In this document: piece after piece, positions 1 to 8,747 of the stretch
Layout of the letters: each line of letters opens with the position of its first letter
Numbering within the stretch: position 1 is the stretch's first letter
NCBI GenBank assembly: GCA_036939975.1
Contig: JALLPB010000122.1
Span: 1 to 16,081, forward strand
DNA: 16,081 bases
Direction of reading: 5' to 3'
Origin: Cyclostephanos tholiformis
Taxonomy: Eukaryota > Bacillariophyta > Thalassiosirophyceae > Thalassiosirales > Thalassiosiraceae
The notes under the pieces: model-generated
Database searches by the model: none
What the model was told of the DNA's origin: nothing
The model's input: the letters and a program-made list of their open reading frames with translations, nothing else
Translations under genes and position numbers: made by a program

Positions 1-8
1 AATAGGTG

Positions 9-212
9 TTAGTTTGCCTCATCGTAGCTAATATTGCATCCATTTACATTAGTCGCCATTCTTTGGCGGTCACCTGCCCTTTCCGCATCACGATATACTG
101 GATTAGCTCGTTTCCTAGCTATTCTTAGGCGGTCACATTCCTTTTTCTTTTCAGTGTTGCAAAGTGAATCAGATGAAGATGCCATTATTGGTGGTGCCTT
201 TTTTGGTCTCAC
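9..212 (-). pseudogene. Possible fragment of a mobile-element or repeat-rich protein
   Basis: This 67-residue reading frame is rich in Arg, Lys and Glu. It holds two related units about 21 residues apart: D27-R-L-R-I-A-R followed by RANPVYRDAER, then D48-R-Q-R-M-A. The DNA shows the same repeat, with GGCGGTCAC at 65-73 and 128-136. Charged repeats of the R..NP.YR..ER..DR.R kind occur near the N-termini of some eukaryotic mobile-element proteins; that comparison is from memory and weak. The frame stops at 9-11 and its upstream side runs into a 37-bp tandem repeat, so a whole gene is not present here. It could also be a chance frame. Confidence 0.25.
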
Positions 213-357
213 TCGCTCGATCTGTCACTTTCGAGTGAGTGTCGCTCGCTCGCTCGATCTGTCGCTTTTGAGTGAGTGTCGCTCACTCGCTCGATCTGTC
301 GCATTTGAGTGAGTGTCGCTCGCTCGCTCGATCTGTCGCATTTGAGTGATTAACCCT
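208..357. repeat. 37-bp tandem repeat, about 4 copies
   Basis: The core CTCGATCTGTC begins at 216, 253, 290 and 327, an exact 37-bp period. Each unit also carries GAGTGAGTGTCGCTC. Copies differ by a few substitutions, for example GTCACTTTCGAG against GTCGCATTTGAG. Within the unit GAGTGAG and CTCACTC/CTCGCTC can pair as a small stem. The units abut without spacers, so this is a minisatellite and not a CRISPR array. 37 is not a multiple of 3, so it is not a coding repeat. Confidence 0.9.
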
Positions 358-389
358 AAATGCACACTCAAAAGCAGATGCAGTACAAT

Positions 390-702
390 GAGGTAAAGTA
401 ATATGGAGTTCGTACGCCGAGGTAAAAAAAAAATTGATTGTGACCTGGTGAGGTAAACAAAAAACACATACAGATGATTGGATGCGGGACTGACGAGTGA
501 GGTAAATTAAATGAATTTTAGAGAACAGCGAGGTAAAAAAAAAGTATTTTTTCATCAAATGAGGTACAAAAAATGATAATATCATGGGAGGTACAAAAAA
601 TGTAGCCGCGGCACTAGACGAGGTAAACAAAAAATGCAAATACGATATGTCAGGGAACCACGAATCTCCGAATACAAAATCTCATCGTGAGGTAAAAAAA
701 AA
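390..702. repeat. Array of nine GAGGTA(A/C)A motifs with unique spacers
   Basis: The motif GAGGTAAA or GAGGTACA, usually followed by a run of A, starts at 390, 419, 450, 499, 530, 561, 588, 620 and 689. Successive distances are 29, 31, 49, 31, 31, 27, 32 and 69 bp. The DNA between motifs looks unrelated from unit to unit. A degenerate copy (GAATACAAAAT, about 670) may lie inside the 69-bp gap. Distances are not multiples of 3, which argues against a coding origin. It follows directly on the 37-bp tandem repeat. Function is unknown; it may be a decayed minisatellite or a cluster of protein-binding sites. Confidence 0.8.
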
Positions 703-796
703 CTGTTTTATTTATGAGGGTGTACGGACAGCGCGAAACGCTAAATGGGGGTATGGGGAAAGTCGTCCCTATTATTTATTCTCTCTGCTTGATAAT

Positions 797-822
797 ATCC
801 ATAATATATTAGTATTATGGAT
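797..822. repeat. Inverted repeat, 10-bp arms
   Basis: ATCCATAATA (797-806) and TATTATGGAT (813-822) are perfect reverse complements around a 6-base loop. The hairpin is AT-rich and lies between the motif array and the TFIIH gene. No role can be assigned. Confidence 0.6.
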
Positions 823-839
823 GTGGGTACGATGAGATA

Positions 840-1284
840 AGATTTTTTGTATTTTGATCTTTCTCGAAGAGAGAAATAATGTCGTATATAATATCTACTT
901 ACCATAACCTTGCTTGGGCTGGTCTCCACAGAATTTCGATTTCTCCGACTTTAAAAAGACCCTCGCGAGAGGATCCCACGAGAAGTCTAGTGCTTACAAT
1001 ACTATTAGATATTTAAATAGCAGCCAGTGACTGTGATGTCACCGCAGCCAATTCCAATTCAAGCCCTTTTTTTAATTTTTTTTGGCGGCAAAGTCTGCTT
1101 GTCCATCCGATCCCCCCGCCCCCCCCGATCTGGGTCCCTTCCCAAAACACAACAAGAGATAAGAACCATGGCCTCAAAGGCGCAATGAGGTTGTCAACGA
1201 CCCACCTGTATAACCCTTCGTGCTCGAACCACCCCGACTTTTGAATCCCTTGTCAGTTGTCTACCTCTATTCTAATTATTACGT
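840..1284 (+). promoter_or_regulatory. Upstream region of the TFIIH p52 gene
   Basis: No gene is seen here. A TATA-like stretch (TATTTAAATAG, about 1010-1020) lies 265 bp before the ATG. C-rich runs (CCCCCCGCCCCCCCC) occur at about 1112-1128. A six-codon upstream frame, ATG at 1168 in the context ACCATGG and TGA ending at 1188, precedes the main ATG by 117 bp. The transcription start is unknown, so whether the upstream frame is in the mRNA cannot be said. Confidence 0.3.
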
Positions 1285-3274
1285 ATGGTTGGGACCAAAC
1301 GAAAGGCGTCCGCGCCCCCCCAGGAGAATGATGGTCTCGCCTCCTCCTCCGCTTCGGCCGCCGCCGCCGCCGTCGTCGCCGTCGCCACCCCCATCGTCGT
1401 CGACTCTTGCGAATCTCACCTGTCGACGTCGTCATCCCTCTTCGAATACCTCGAGCGATTGCCACCCCATGCGCTGCGATCGTTATACGCCCTCCCACCC
1501 CCCCGCGGTCCCATCGTCGTCGCGTCGGTTTTGCGTTCGTCGCGCCTCACGGAATTGTCGAGACAGGTGGCATTGCGACTCGTCGCTTGCGGCGGATCGT
1601 TCGGGGTGGGGGGTATATTGGGAGGGTGGATTCGGGGCGGTACCGGCCGCGCGGCGAGGCGGGATGGACTGTTGGCCCTGAGTAGGCTCGAGGCCATGGG
1701 GATACTGGAGCGGACTCTCGGATTATCGAGGCGCGACGACGGTGTGGGGGTGGGGGGGAACGATGACGCGGGAGAAGAGAATATGGACGAGGAGGAGAGG
1801 AGGAGAAGGCTTATGGAGAAGGATGCGCGATTGACGCCGGAATTCGCCGAATCCATGAAACTGTACCTCTCCACGTCGTCCTCGTCCCCATGGCCGATAA
1901 TCACCAGGGAGCAGATCGACGCCCGTCACGGGATTACGACGACAGCGAACGACGGCACAAGACCCAGCCGCGAGCCGCCCACACGACGCGAGCTCGAGGC
2001 ATACGCCCAATCGTCTTGGGATTCGGTGTTGCATTTCCTGGTCGGGTCCGACGATAGCGATCGTAGGGAGGGGAATAACGACGAGCTAGGTAACAACGGG
2101 AGCGATCGGAACAACGCAATCATCGAGGAGCCAAGCGATGCCATGGTACAATTCCTAACTCGCATTGGACTGATGCAGGAGGATCCCGACTACGCCGGTA
2201 AGGATCTTAATCGCGCCCCCCTCGTCATCACCTCGAAGGGGTACGAGTTCATGTTAAGGGATATCAACGCGCAGGTTTGGCAGTTCGTGTTGCAGTACAT
2301 GAATTCGCTATCTCATCACGAGATGAGGGACGCGATACGCGTTGACGCGCTGTCCTTTCTCATATGCCTGGGTAGCACCCGCGTCGGGGAGGGGTATCAC
2401 ATCTCCGTGCTCGGAAAGAGCAAGGAGGCGAGGCAAGTGATGAAGGACTTCGGTCGGTTCGGTCTCGTCTTCATATGCAGGGTGGCCGGGAAGCTCGCGT
2501 TTTATCCCACGAGGGTGGCGGTGAATTTTATAGCCTCCAATGAGAAGGTGACCTGCGGAGGAGGGGGGGGGAATGTGGAGGATGGCAGCACGTTAGGGCA
2601 GAGTGTTGCCGCGACTCGTTCCCTCGAGGAGGCCATCGCCGCTCCTGTCCCATCCCGATCGCACCTCGCCGTTGTTGTTCAGACGAACTTCCAAGTTGTC
2701 GCGTACACGCGGTCGAGGTTACACATATCCACGCTCGGCCTATTCTGTGACGTGCAGTCGTACAGGCGATTGCCGAACGTGACATTCTTCCACCTTAGTC
2801 GTGACTCCGTACGAGGCGCCTTCCGTCTGGGCGTGACGGCCGATCAGATACTCAGATTCCTGCACGTGCACGCCCATCCGATGCTACGGTCGGACGGGCG
2901 ACCGCTCGTGCCCGCCAACGTGCGAGATCAAATCATGCTGTGGGATCGGGAGCGTCGGCGGGTGGTGATGGATGAGGTGAGCGGTGCATAAAAAATGTTC
3001 GATCGAGCCAGTTGGGCGCGCCTTCCGTTCGACGCCCCCCTTTCATATTGTGTCCCTCATAAATGATCGTATTCTACTCAAATTTTCATTGGTCCAGGTG
3101 TGCGTGCATCAGTGCAGGGATGCCGCTGAATTTACCGCAGTTAGCCGGTACGCCTCGGACTCCGATGCCCTTGCCTGGGGGGCCACGCATACTAATAAAT
3201 TGTACATACACTATCGGAAGAACGATCAGGTCCAATCCTATGTTCGGAAATGGAGGACACGACAGGGGAAGTAG
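1285..3274 (+). CDS. TFB2: TFIIH core subunit p52/Tfb2 (GTF2H4-like), two exons
   Basis: This is the p52/Tfb2 subunit of TFIIH, the nuclear complex of transcription initiation and nucleotide excision repair; p52 anchors and stimulates the XPB helicase. Exon 1 is 1285-2976 and exon 2 is 3098-3274. The 121-bp phase-0 intron has donor GAG|GTGAGC and acceptor GGTCCAG|GTG. Reading through the intron meets a stop at 2989. The spliced protein has 622 residues, longer than human p52 (462) and yeast Tfb2 (513). The excess lies in low-complexity Ala/Ser, acidic and Gly-rich insertions. Family signatures include SLFEYLERLP near residue 51, SWDSVLHFLVG around 244-254, ITSKGYEFMLRD, VWQFVLQYM, FGRFGLVF and FYPTRVAVNF. 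The C-terminal XPB-binding part begins near 463 (VVVQTNFQVVAYT), with DQILRFLHVHAHPML near 520. Exon 2 supplies the end (WGATHTNKLYIHYRKNDQ, then VRKWRTRQGK). The start is the first in-frame ATG that precedes the conserved N-terminal part. Confidence 0.93.
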
Positions 3275-3889
3275 CTTCAAAAATATGAGTTAAGGACAAG
3301 GGAGCTTGAAAACATTATTACAGAACCATCCCTAGCATTTTGAAACAGCGTTGTATTTATGCTTCAGCGCCAATCTTTTCTACCTGTCACCCGCCCTTGC
3401 CTTCTGGAAAGCATTTAGTTTCTCTCCTGAGAATCTGTTTGTCATTTGTACCTTGTTTCTAAAAATCCAACTACAGCAACATCCTTCTGTGTTGGTGGCA
3501 TGGTTATCTTAAAGACCTCTTGCATTGCTTCAAACCCACGAGTATTATTACCAATCACAATATTCAGTTAGACTCATAATAATCGCCCCTCTCCTTCACT
3601 GGTGTGTGAAGGGGTGCGAAAGCAGAGATATTATAAGTTCTGTAACAATGGTCATAACTTCATCAATCACTGTCTCATATGATGCCATGTATGTGGCAAA
3701 AAGAGCAAAGTGGTGTGCCCCAAACTTCCTCCATGCATCATGAACAATTGAACCCCTACAAGCAACCTTCAATCAGGCTGCCAAAAATTCTTCCACAGCA
3801 CAGGTAATTGCAAGAATGACACACCATACGGACAGTAGTCTGCGAGTAAATTATTTACAAAAAAACATTTGACAGTTCAACTCATTGTT

Positions 3890-3998
3890 GCCAGATTGAC
3901 AGATGTGAAAACAATTTTGCCAGACTGACTAATGCCAATATTGATTCCTATGTAGTATATGCCAGATCGACTGATGCCGAAAAAAGAGCCAGATTGAC
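3890..3998. repeat. Four spaced copies of GCCAGAYYGACT
   Basis: Copies start at 3890 (GCCAGATTGACAGATG), 3919 (GCCAGACTGACTAATG), 3961 (GCCAGATCGACTGATG) and 3988 (GCCAGATTGACTCATTG). Distances are 29, 42 and 27 bp. A weaker relative (GCCAATATTGATTC) starts at 3934, and TTCAACTCATTGTTG before the first copy resembles GACTCATTGTTG at the last. The stretches between copies differ. This resembles, with a different motif, the array at 390-702. Confidence 0.7.
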
Positions 3999-4716
3999 TC
4001 ATTGTTGATACTGTCCATTGCATGGCACTAACATTGAAAACATACAAAAATCAGAAACCCAAGTACTGTAAAAAGTCTAAGATAGTCAGAATAATTTGTG
4101 TATTGTTACAGAGTTAAAACCACTACTGGGCCAATTGGACAAATTTTTTTTAGTGCTTCATAAAAACTACGTTTCTTTGCCAATTTTGGCCACCTAAAAA
4201 TTCTCAAGACATCAAAAATTAGCTGAGCTTGTCAGCTACAAAGCTCTCAATACACTTTTCTATGAAGCTTGTCACTTCGATAAGCTGAGTAGAGGGTCCT
4301 TTTGTGTGTCAAAATAAAATAGGTTTACTAGTAAAAAAGTACCATAATCACTAGCTAAATTGTTAGTTGTGCATTGTTTTTCTTTCTTACACCATGACAA
4401 TGACCCTGGCATCTGCCAGGCTGATACAGCATGAGCACTTGCCTGGTGGCACTGTTTAGAAGCTTCTGATGAAGTGACCAATATGCTTCAGCGGGCATTG
4501 TGCTTCTTGCCATATCCCTGGCAGCATGGCCATTGAAATTGCTGCCCAATTCCTTACATTTTAGAACATAAAAAACTGCAGCTAGATATAAATTAATTGC
4601 TCTCTTATTTTATCAAATATTAATTAAATTACTTTGACCACACCCTTGCCCAACCCCTCTTCTGCATCGCCCATGTGCTGGCTTGGTAATAAACAATAAA
4701 TCCATGCTGCTAGAGA

Positions 4717-5175
4717 GGGCGGAAGCTTGTCATGGTGATGCTGTTTGTGTTGTGGTTGTGTTTGTGCTTTTTCCTTTTTATACATTCCTACAAAAGCTAC
4801 AAGGCAGGAGTTTTTGTTCCCCCAGAACCCTTATAGCACTCATGCTGTTAAATTCTTGTTCCAAACACAAAACACATCCCCCAAAGATGTGCACAACCAT
4901 GACAACACCATGCCAAAGTGCAGAAAACTAGTCAAAGCAAATGGGGCGGAAGCTTGCCATGGTGGGGTTGTTTGTGTTGTGGTTGTATTTGTGTTTTTTC
5001 TTTTTTTAGTTATTCCTGCATGAAAAAACTATGAGGCAGGAGTTTTTGTTCCCCGTGAACCCTTATAGCAGTTAAGTTGTTAAATTCTTGTTCGAAACAC
5101 AAAACACAACCCACAAAAATGCACACAACCATGACAACACCATGCCAAAGTGCAGAAAACAAGTCAAAGCAAATG
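4717..5175. repeat. Two-copy tandem duplication, 227 and 232 bp
   Basis: Copy A is 4717-4943 and copy B is 4944-5175. Both start GGGCGGAAGCTTG and both end GTCAAAGCAAATG, and they abut exactly. They share TTTGTGTTGTGGTTGT, GGCAGGAGTTTTTGTTCCCC, ACCCTTATAGCA, TTAAATTCTTGTTC, AAACACAAAACACA and CCATGACAACACCATGCC. They differ by scattered substitutions and small indels, so the duplication is not very recent. No protein frame is kept in common between the copies. Confidence 0.92.
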
Positions 5176-6809
5176 TGGTGGGTGCGATAGGAGTCCTGGG
5201 TATTCTGGAGATTGTCTCATAAATAGGAAAATAAATCTCTTGTCAAATGGTCACCTTCTCATAGGAATACATATCAAACTGAGATTGTGCACCTACACTA
5301 TGTACTCCTTTCTCGTGATTATGCTATTGCTGCATGATACTAGCGCCACATGTTCTACAGTAGATTGAAAAAAAATTGCCCACTGCTATCTTTGCTATAA
5401 ATGGCAGTTTCCTTTGATCTCCAAATGGTTGAGAGGTTGCCAAGAATGAGTAATGTGAAGTTGAGGGAGAGGGGTTGGTGTTATTACTTTTTTGTTGAGC
5501 TATCATATGATAGACTCTCTGGTAGCTTATTATTATCTATCATACTACTTATGCACTATGATAAATTATGGTAAAACTCAAGAATTCCTTCCTGAAATTT
5601 GGTAAACTTGCTCCTTCTGCCATGAAATCATACAATACCAATCATGCCATCAGAAAGCATTTCAATACATTGGCGTTGCCAAGGAATGAATAGCAATTCT
5701 TCATATTGGAGATGATCAGAATTGATTAATAATTGCAATTAAATTTAACGTATTGCAGCTCCAATTAATTTGTCCCTTGTACCCCTGCATGCGGCAGCAA
5801 CTATATGACATTGAGAACGGTTTGGTCAGCAAAGTGTGCATGCATGCATAGGGGGAACATGTCCCTGATGCTGGTGGATGAGGAATGTGCCCATGAAAAA
5901 TATGTGTTGCTACTTCTTGGGGGCAATATGGGATATCATAACTGGCAGCTGCAGCCATGGCTGAACTCAGACTCAAGCCAAAACAATCACAAGTTGCTGT
6001 CATCCACTTTGTACAAGAATAGTAGAGTACAATTTTTTTTACTAGAGCATCTCAACCATCCAAAAAACAAACACCACCATGGGGAAGCCATCCATTGGTT
6101 CCAGCAGCATGGATATAGCAAATTTTAAAAAAACCCTTGCAGTAGCACTTTTGTGATGGGATGTTTGATGGTGCTGTCCAAGGGTTGAATTCATTTTATT
6201 GAATTGGTCCAGAAAAAATTAATTTGCTAACTCATCCATTTTATTTTAGTTTTTAACTATGCCCGAACTCAATTGCCTCAAAATTGTTTGAATTGTGCCC
6301 CTCTTATATCCCCTCCCGGTCACTTGTCCTGTAGCATTGTCCCTCCTCCATCATGCCTGCATGTTTTTGGATGGTCGTTGTGTAGTATTTGTCATCTGAT
6401 GGCGATGGCCAACAAAGGCCATGATGAATTTAATTTCATTATATTTCATCACTGAGTTTGATGTGAACGATGGAAAAATGTCCCCCCCACACATTCCGCT
6501 CTGGTCAGGTCTCAAATCACCCACCACCGACACTGTCTTCTGGTTGGTTGTTGAATTTTTCAATTGAATGGCGGCCACCGAAGTCCAGCACCCCACCCCT
6601 CTCACTATTCTTTGATTGGTCGCCTTTACGGTGCCCCAGGCAGCCCCCAGTGCAAAATAAATGAAGTGAGCCTACCTGGCATCAACAATATTGTGGAGAG
6701 CAGATGCATTGTGCTGGGTTGGGCAGCAGACTGCTATGGGTGACATTACATACTAGAATATCATATTCATACGTATGGTATGTAGTACTGAGAAATGCTA
6801 TTATCATGT

Positions 6810-6846
6810 TTAGTACCATGATACCTACATTGTATCATGGTACTAA
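6810..6846. repeat. Perfect hairpin, 15-bp arms and 7-base loop
   Basis: TTAGTACCATGATAC (6810-6824) and GTATCATGGTACTAA (6832-6846) are exact reverse complements around CTACATT. It lies 35 bp before the foldback element and may be part of a larger or nested inverted structure. No U-run follows, and the context is not that of a bacterial terminator. Confidence 0.85.
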
Positions 6847-6880
6847 TGACGTTCTTACCATGTTGTGTTCTACTGGAGCG

Positions 6881-7151
6881 TTCCCAAAATAAATTACTAC
6901 CGCTCTTATAACAATTGAAACACTACTACTAACTAAGGGTTAGCTAAGGGTTAGCTAAGGGTTGACTAAGGGTTAGGAATTTACTAGGAATCAGTACATG
7001 GCAACGACTTCCCGAAAAACTCCTCTGAAAATGGAATTAGTATATGTTAACGAGACTTTCAACGGTAGCGAATTCCCAACCCTTAGCAACCCTTAGCTAA
7101 CCCATAGTTAGGGCCTGTTTCAATTGTTATAAGAGCGGTAAGTTATGGGAA
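6881..7151. mobile_element. MITE-like foldback element of about 270 bp
   Basis: A 24-bp perfect inverted repeat links 6898-6921 (core CCGCTCTTATAACAATTG) with 7118-7141. Homology extends outward with small indels to TTCCCA at 6881 and TGGGAA ending at 7151. It also extends inward: the left arm has four 11-bp units CTAAGGGTTAG (6933-6976; the third ends TTGA), and the right arm carries their complements (AACCCTTAGC, 7078-7107). The arms approach 100 bp each around a short unique centre. There is no open frame, as expected for a non-autonomous element. I could not find a convincing target-site duplication, so the exact ends and the superfamily are open. The right edge lies 33 bp before the ATG of the next gene. 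Confidence 0.82.
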
Positions 7152-7184
7152 AAAACTAACAATGCCACAAAAATACACATCACT

Positions 7185-8747
7185 ATGGCGGATGGAAGAA
7201 CCACCCCCCTCCATCAGCCTGAGGAATCGACCATGACGGGCCCGGTCTCTCCGTCCCTCCCGCCGTGCGATGCCGCCGCCGTCAGCGCGGGCATGCCAAC
7301 GGTGGACTTCATCGCGCTCGTCAGGTTCGCGGCCCGCCTCGGCACGTGCGTCAACAATGACGACCCGGCCGATGGCCAGGATGCGAAATCAGTCCGCGAC
7401 GAGGCCATGCTGCTCATGAGCCTGCTCATGGGGGATAAGGCCGAGGAGATCCTGTCAGATGTCAAAGAATCCCGGTGCGAAAAGAGGAGGAAAAGGGGAT
7501 GGATCGGCAGGTCGGACGATGGCCGAGGCGACGTGGGGAACTTCTCGTTTACCTTCCCGTCATTGTCGCTGCAACCGGAAGTAGCCACGGCGTCGGGCTA
7601 TGCCGCCGAGGAGGTCGCGGTATGCGCTCCTCGAGACGAGGAAGATGGGATGGGTGGGGACCGACCGTATCCCTCGCCCTCCGAGCTCCTGGGGCGGGCC
7701 CAGAGCGTACACGACAAGGATATGATTCGCGACTGTTCGGAGGCCATGGCACACAACGTCCTCGAATCCTTCGGGGCGGCACTGGTATGGAGGGCCAAGA
7801 CGTGGATCAAGAGCCTAGCGAACGTCCTCGCCCTTAAGGAACAGAAGAGGATAGATGCCATCAAGGCTGCCTCCTGCGAGGGGAGCGTCGTCGAAGCCGT
7901 GGCCGAAAGAGACGAAGAAGACGACGAAAATGACGACCTGATGAACAGCAAGGAAATGCAAATCATAAACGCGATCGTGAAATCATCTGAGGAAGTGTCC
8001 GTCGTGAATATCAAAACCTCTTTTCGCGTCCTGTCGAACAGGGTGTCTCATTTGAACGTCGACGTCGCACCATCATCGATATCGGATCCTCAAGAACCTG
8101 CATCCAAGAAGGCGAGGAAGGAAGACGTCGCCGAGTACAAGTTGACGCATAAGCTTATATTTGAAGCAACCATCTCCATGACTTCCAATGATGGGGTCAG
8201 GTATAATGGGGTCACGCTCCAGGCGCCGGGTTACATACAAGGGACGTTCGCTAACAAGATGGGATCCACAAAAGACGGAGGCGAAACCCTAACGGGCGTG
8301 TACATGACACTCGATACCGATGCCCTCGCCCTCTCCTTGGAGAGGCAGAGTCGTTTGGTCGTCCGTCGGGCGGCCGAGGCGGCGCTTGTGAGCTCGAGAA
8401 GCACAGATGGCGGCCCCTCGCTCAGTAATAATTACATGGAGTCGCCACATCGCGTGCATCATTCTGCCATATCTCCGCGGTATGTCCTCATGTCACCCCT
8501 CCCAGAGTCTCTCCATGTAGGGTTGCCTCCCATACCAACGGAGAATAATCTGAATGTGAAAGAAATGATTGAATTGAATGAGGACGAAGAATCAAAGAAG
8601 GCCCCTGTGGTGTCAGACGAGGACACTTCCCCTAACGTGACACCCTCCCTTACCCCTACCGAACAGACTGATTTGACCAACCGACATAGCTCGCCCTTGC
8701 CAGCGCTCCTGTCTGAGGCCAATGATGAACTAACCCAGGGGGGCTGA
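7185..8747 (+). CDS. Hypothetical protein, 520 residues, possible nuclear protein
   Basis: I do not recognise this protein. It is a long open frame with GC-rich codon use like its neighbours, which supports a real gene. Visible parts are as follows. An Ala/Pro-rich start is followed by a predicted helical segment at 40-95 (DFIALVRFAARLG, then DEAMLLMSLLMGDKAEEI). A basic cluster lies at 100-104 (KRRKR), and a helical, acidic region at 185-290 contains EERDEEDDENDD-like sequence. A second basic cluster lies at 308-312 (KKARK). A compact, probably folded block at 318-400 has VRYNGVTLQAPGYIQGTF and ends in a helix (ERQSRLVVRRAAEAAL). The tail is Ser/Pro/Thr- and acid-rich. The two basic clusters could be nuclear localisation signals (inference). 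No signal peptide or membrane segment is seen. The ATG has a good context (ACTATGGCG). A foldback element ends 33 bp upstream, so it probably lies in the leader or core promoter. Confidence 0.78.
   Translation: MADGRTTPLHQPEESTMTGPVSPSLPPCDAAAVSAGMPTVDFIALVRFAARLGTCVNNDDPADGQDAKSVRDEAMLLMSLLMGDKAEEILSDVKESRCEKRRKRGWIGRSDDGRGDVGNFSFTFPSLSLQPEVATASGYAAEEVAVCAPRDEEDGMGGDRPYPSPSELLGRAQSVHDKDMIRDCSEAMAHNVLESFGAALVWRAKTWIKSLANVLALKEQKRIDAIKAASCEGSVVEAVAERDEEDDENDDLMNSKEMQIINAIVKSSEEVSVVNIKTSFRVLSNRVSHLNVDVAPSSISDPQEPASKKARKEDVAEYKLTHKLIFEATISMTSNDGVRYNGVTLQAPGYIQGTFANKMGSTKDGGETLTGVYMTLDTDALALSLERQSRLVVRRAAEAALVSSRSTDGGPSLSNNYMESPHRVHHSAISPRYVLMSPLPESLHVGLPPIPTENNLNVKEMIELNEDEESKKAPVVSDEDTSPNVTPSLTPTEQTDLTNRHSSPLPALLSEANDELTQGG

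Larger units (their letters stand above)
3275..6809. other. AT-rich spacer of about 3.5 kb without a supported gene
   Basis: Base composition drops sharply from the GC-rich TFIIH exons. All open frames are short and lack recognisable motifs or coding-like composition. The contents are a short-motif array near 3890-3998, a tandem duplication at 4717-5175, many small palindromes (for example ATGGCC..GGCCAT near 6402-6422), A/T runs, and a C-rich/CCACC-rich patch near 6480-6660. No transposase or reverse transcriptase motif was seen in any frame. It may be old non-coding mobile-element debris (inference). Confidence 0.6.

Noticed and set aside
208..357. Possible CRISPR array (37-bp units)
   Set aside because: Units abut without spacers, and the window has eukaryotic genes with introns.
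390..702. GAGGTA array as a CRISPR or as a coding repeat
   Set aside because: The repeat core is only about 8-14 bases and partly an A-run, spacing varies, and distances are not multiples of 3. The minus-strand frame of 118 residues through it is low complexity.
1177..1262. tRNA-like GGTTCGAGC on the minus strand
   Set aside because: The stem around the T-loop-like sequence does not pair, and no anticodon or acceptor arms are found.
6933..6976. Telomere-like sequence (contains AAGGGTTAG)
   Set aside because: The unit is 11 bp, not TTAGGG, and its complement lies in the other arm of the foldback element, so it belongs to that element.
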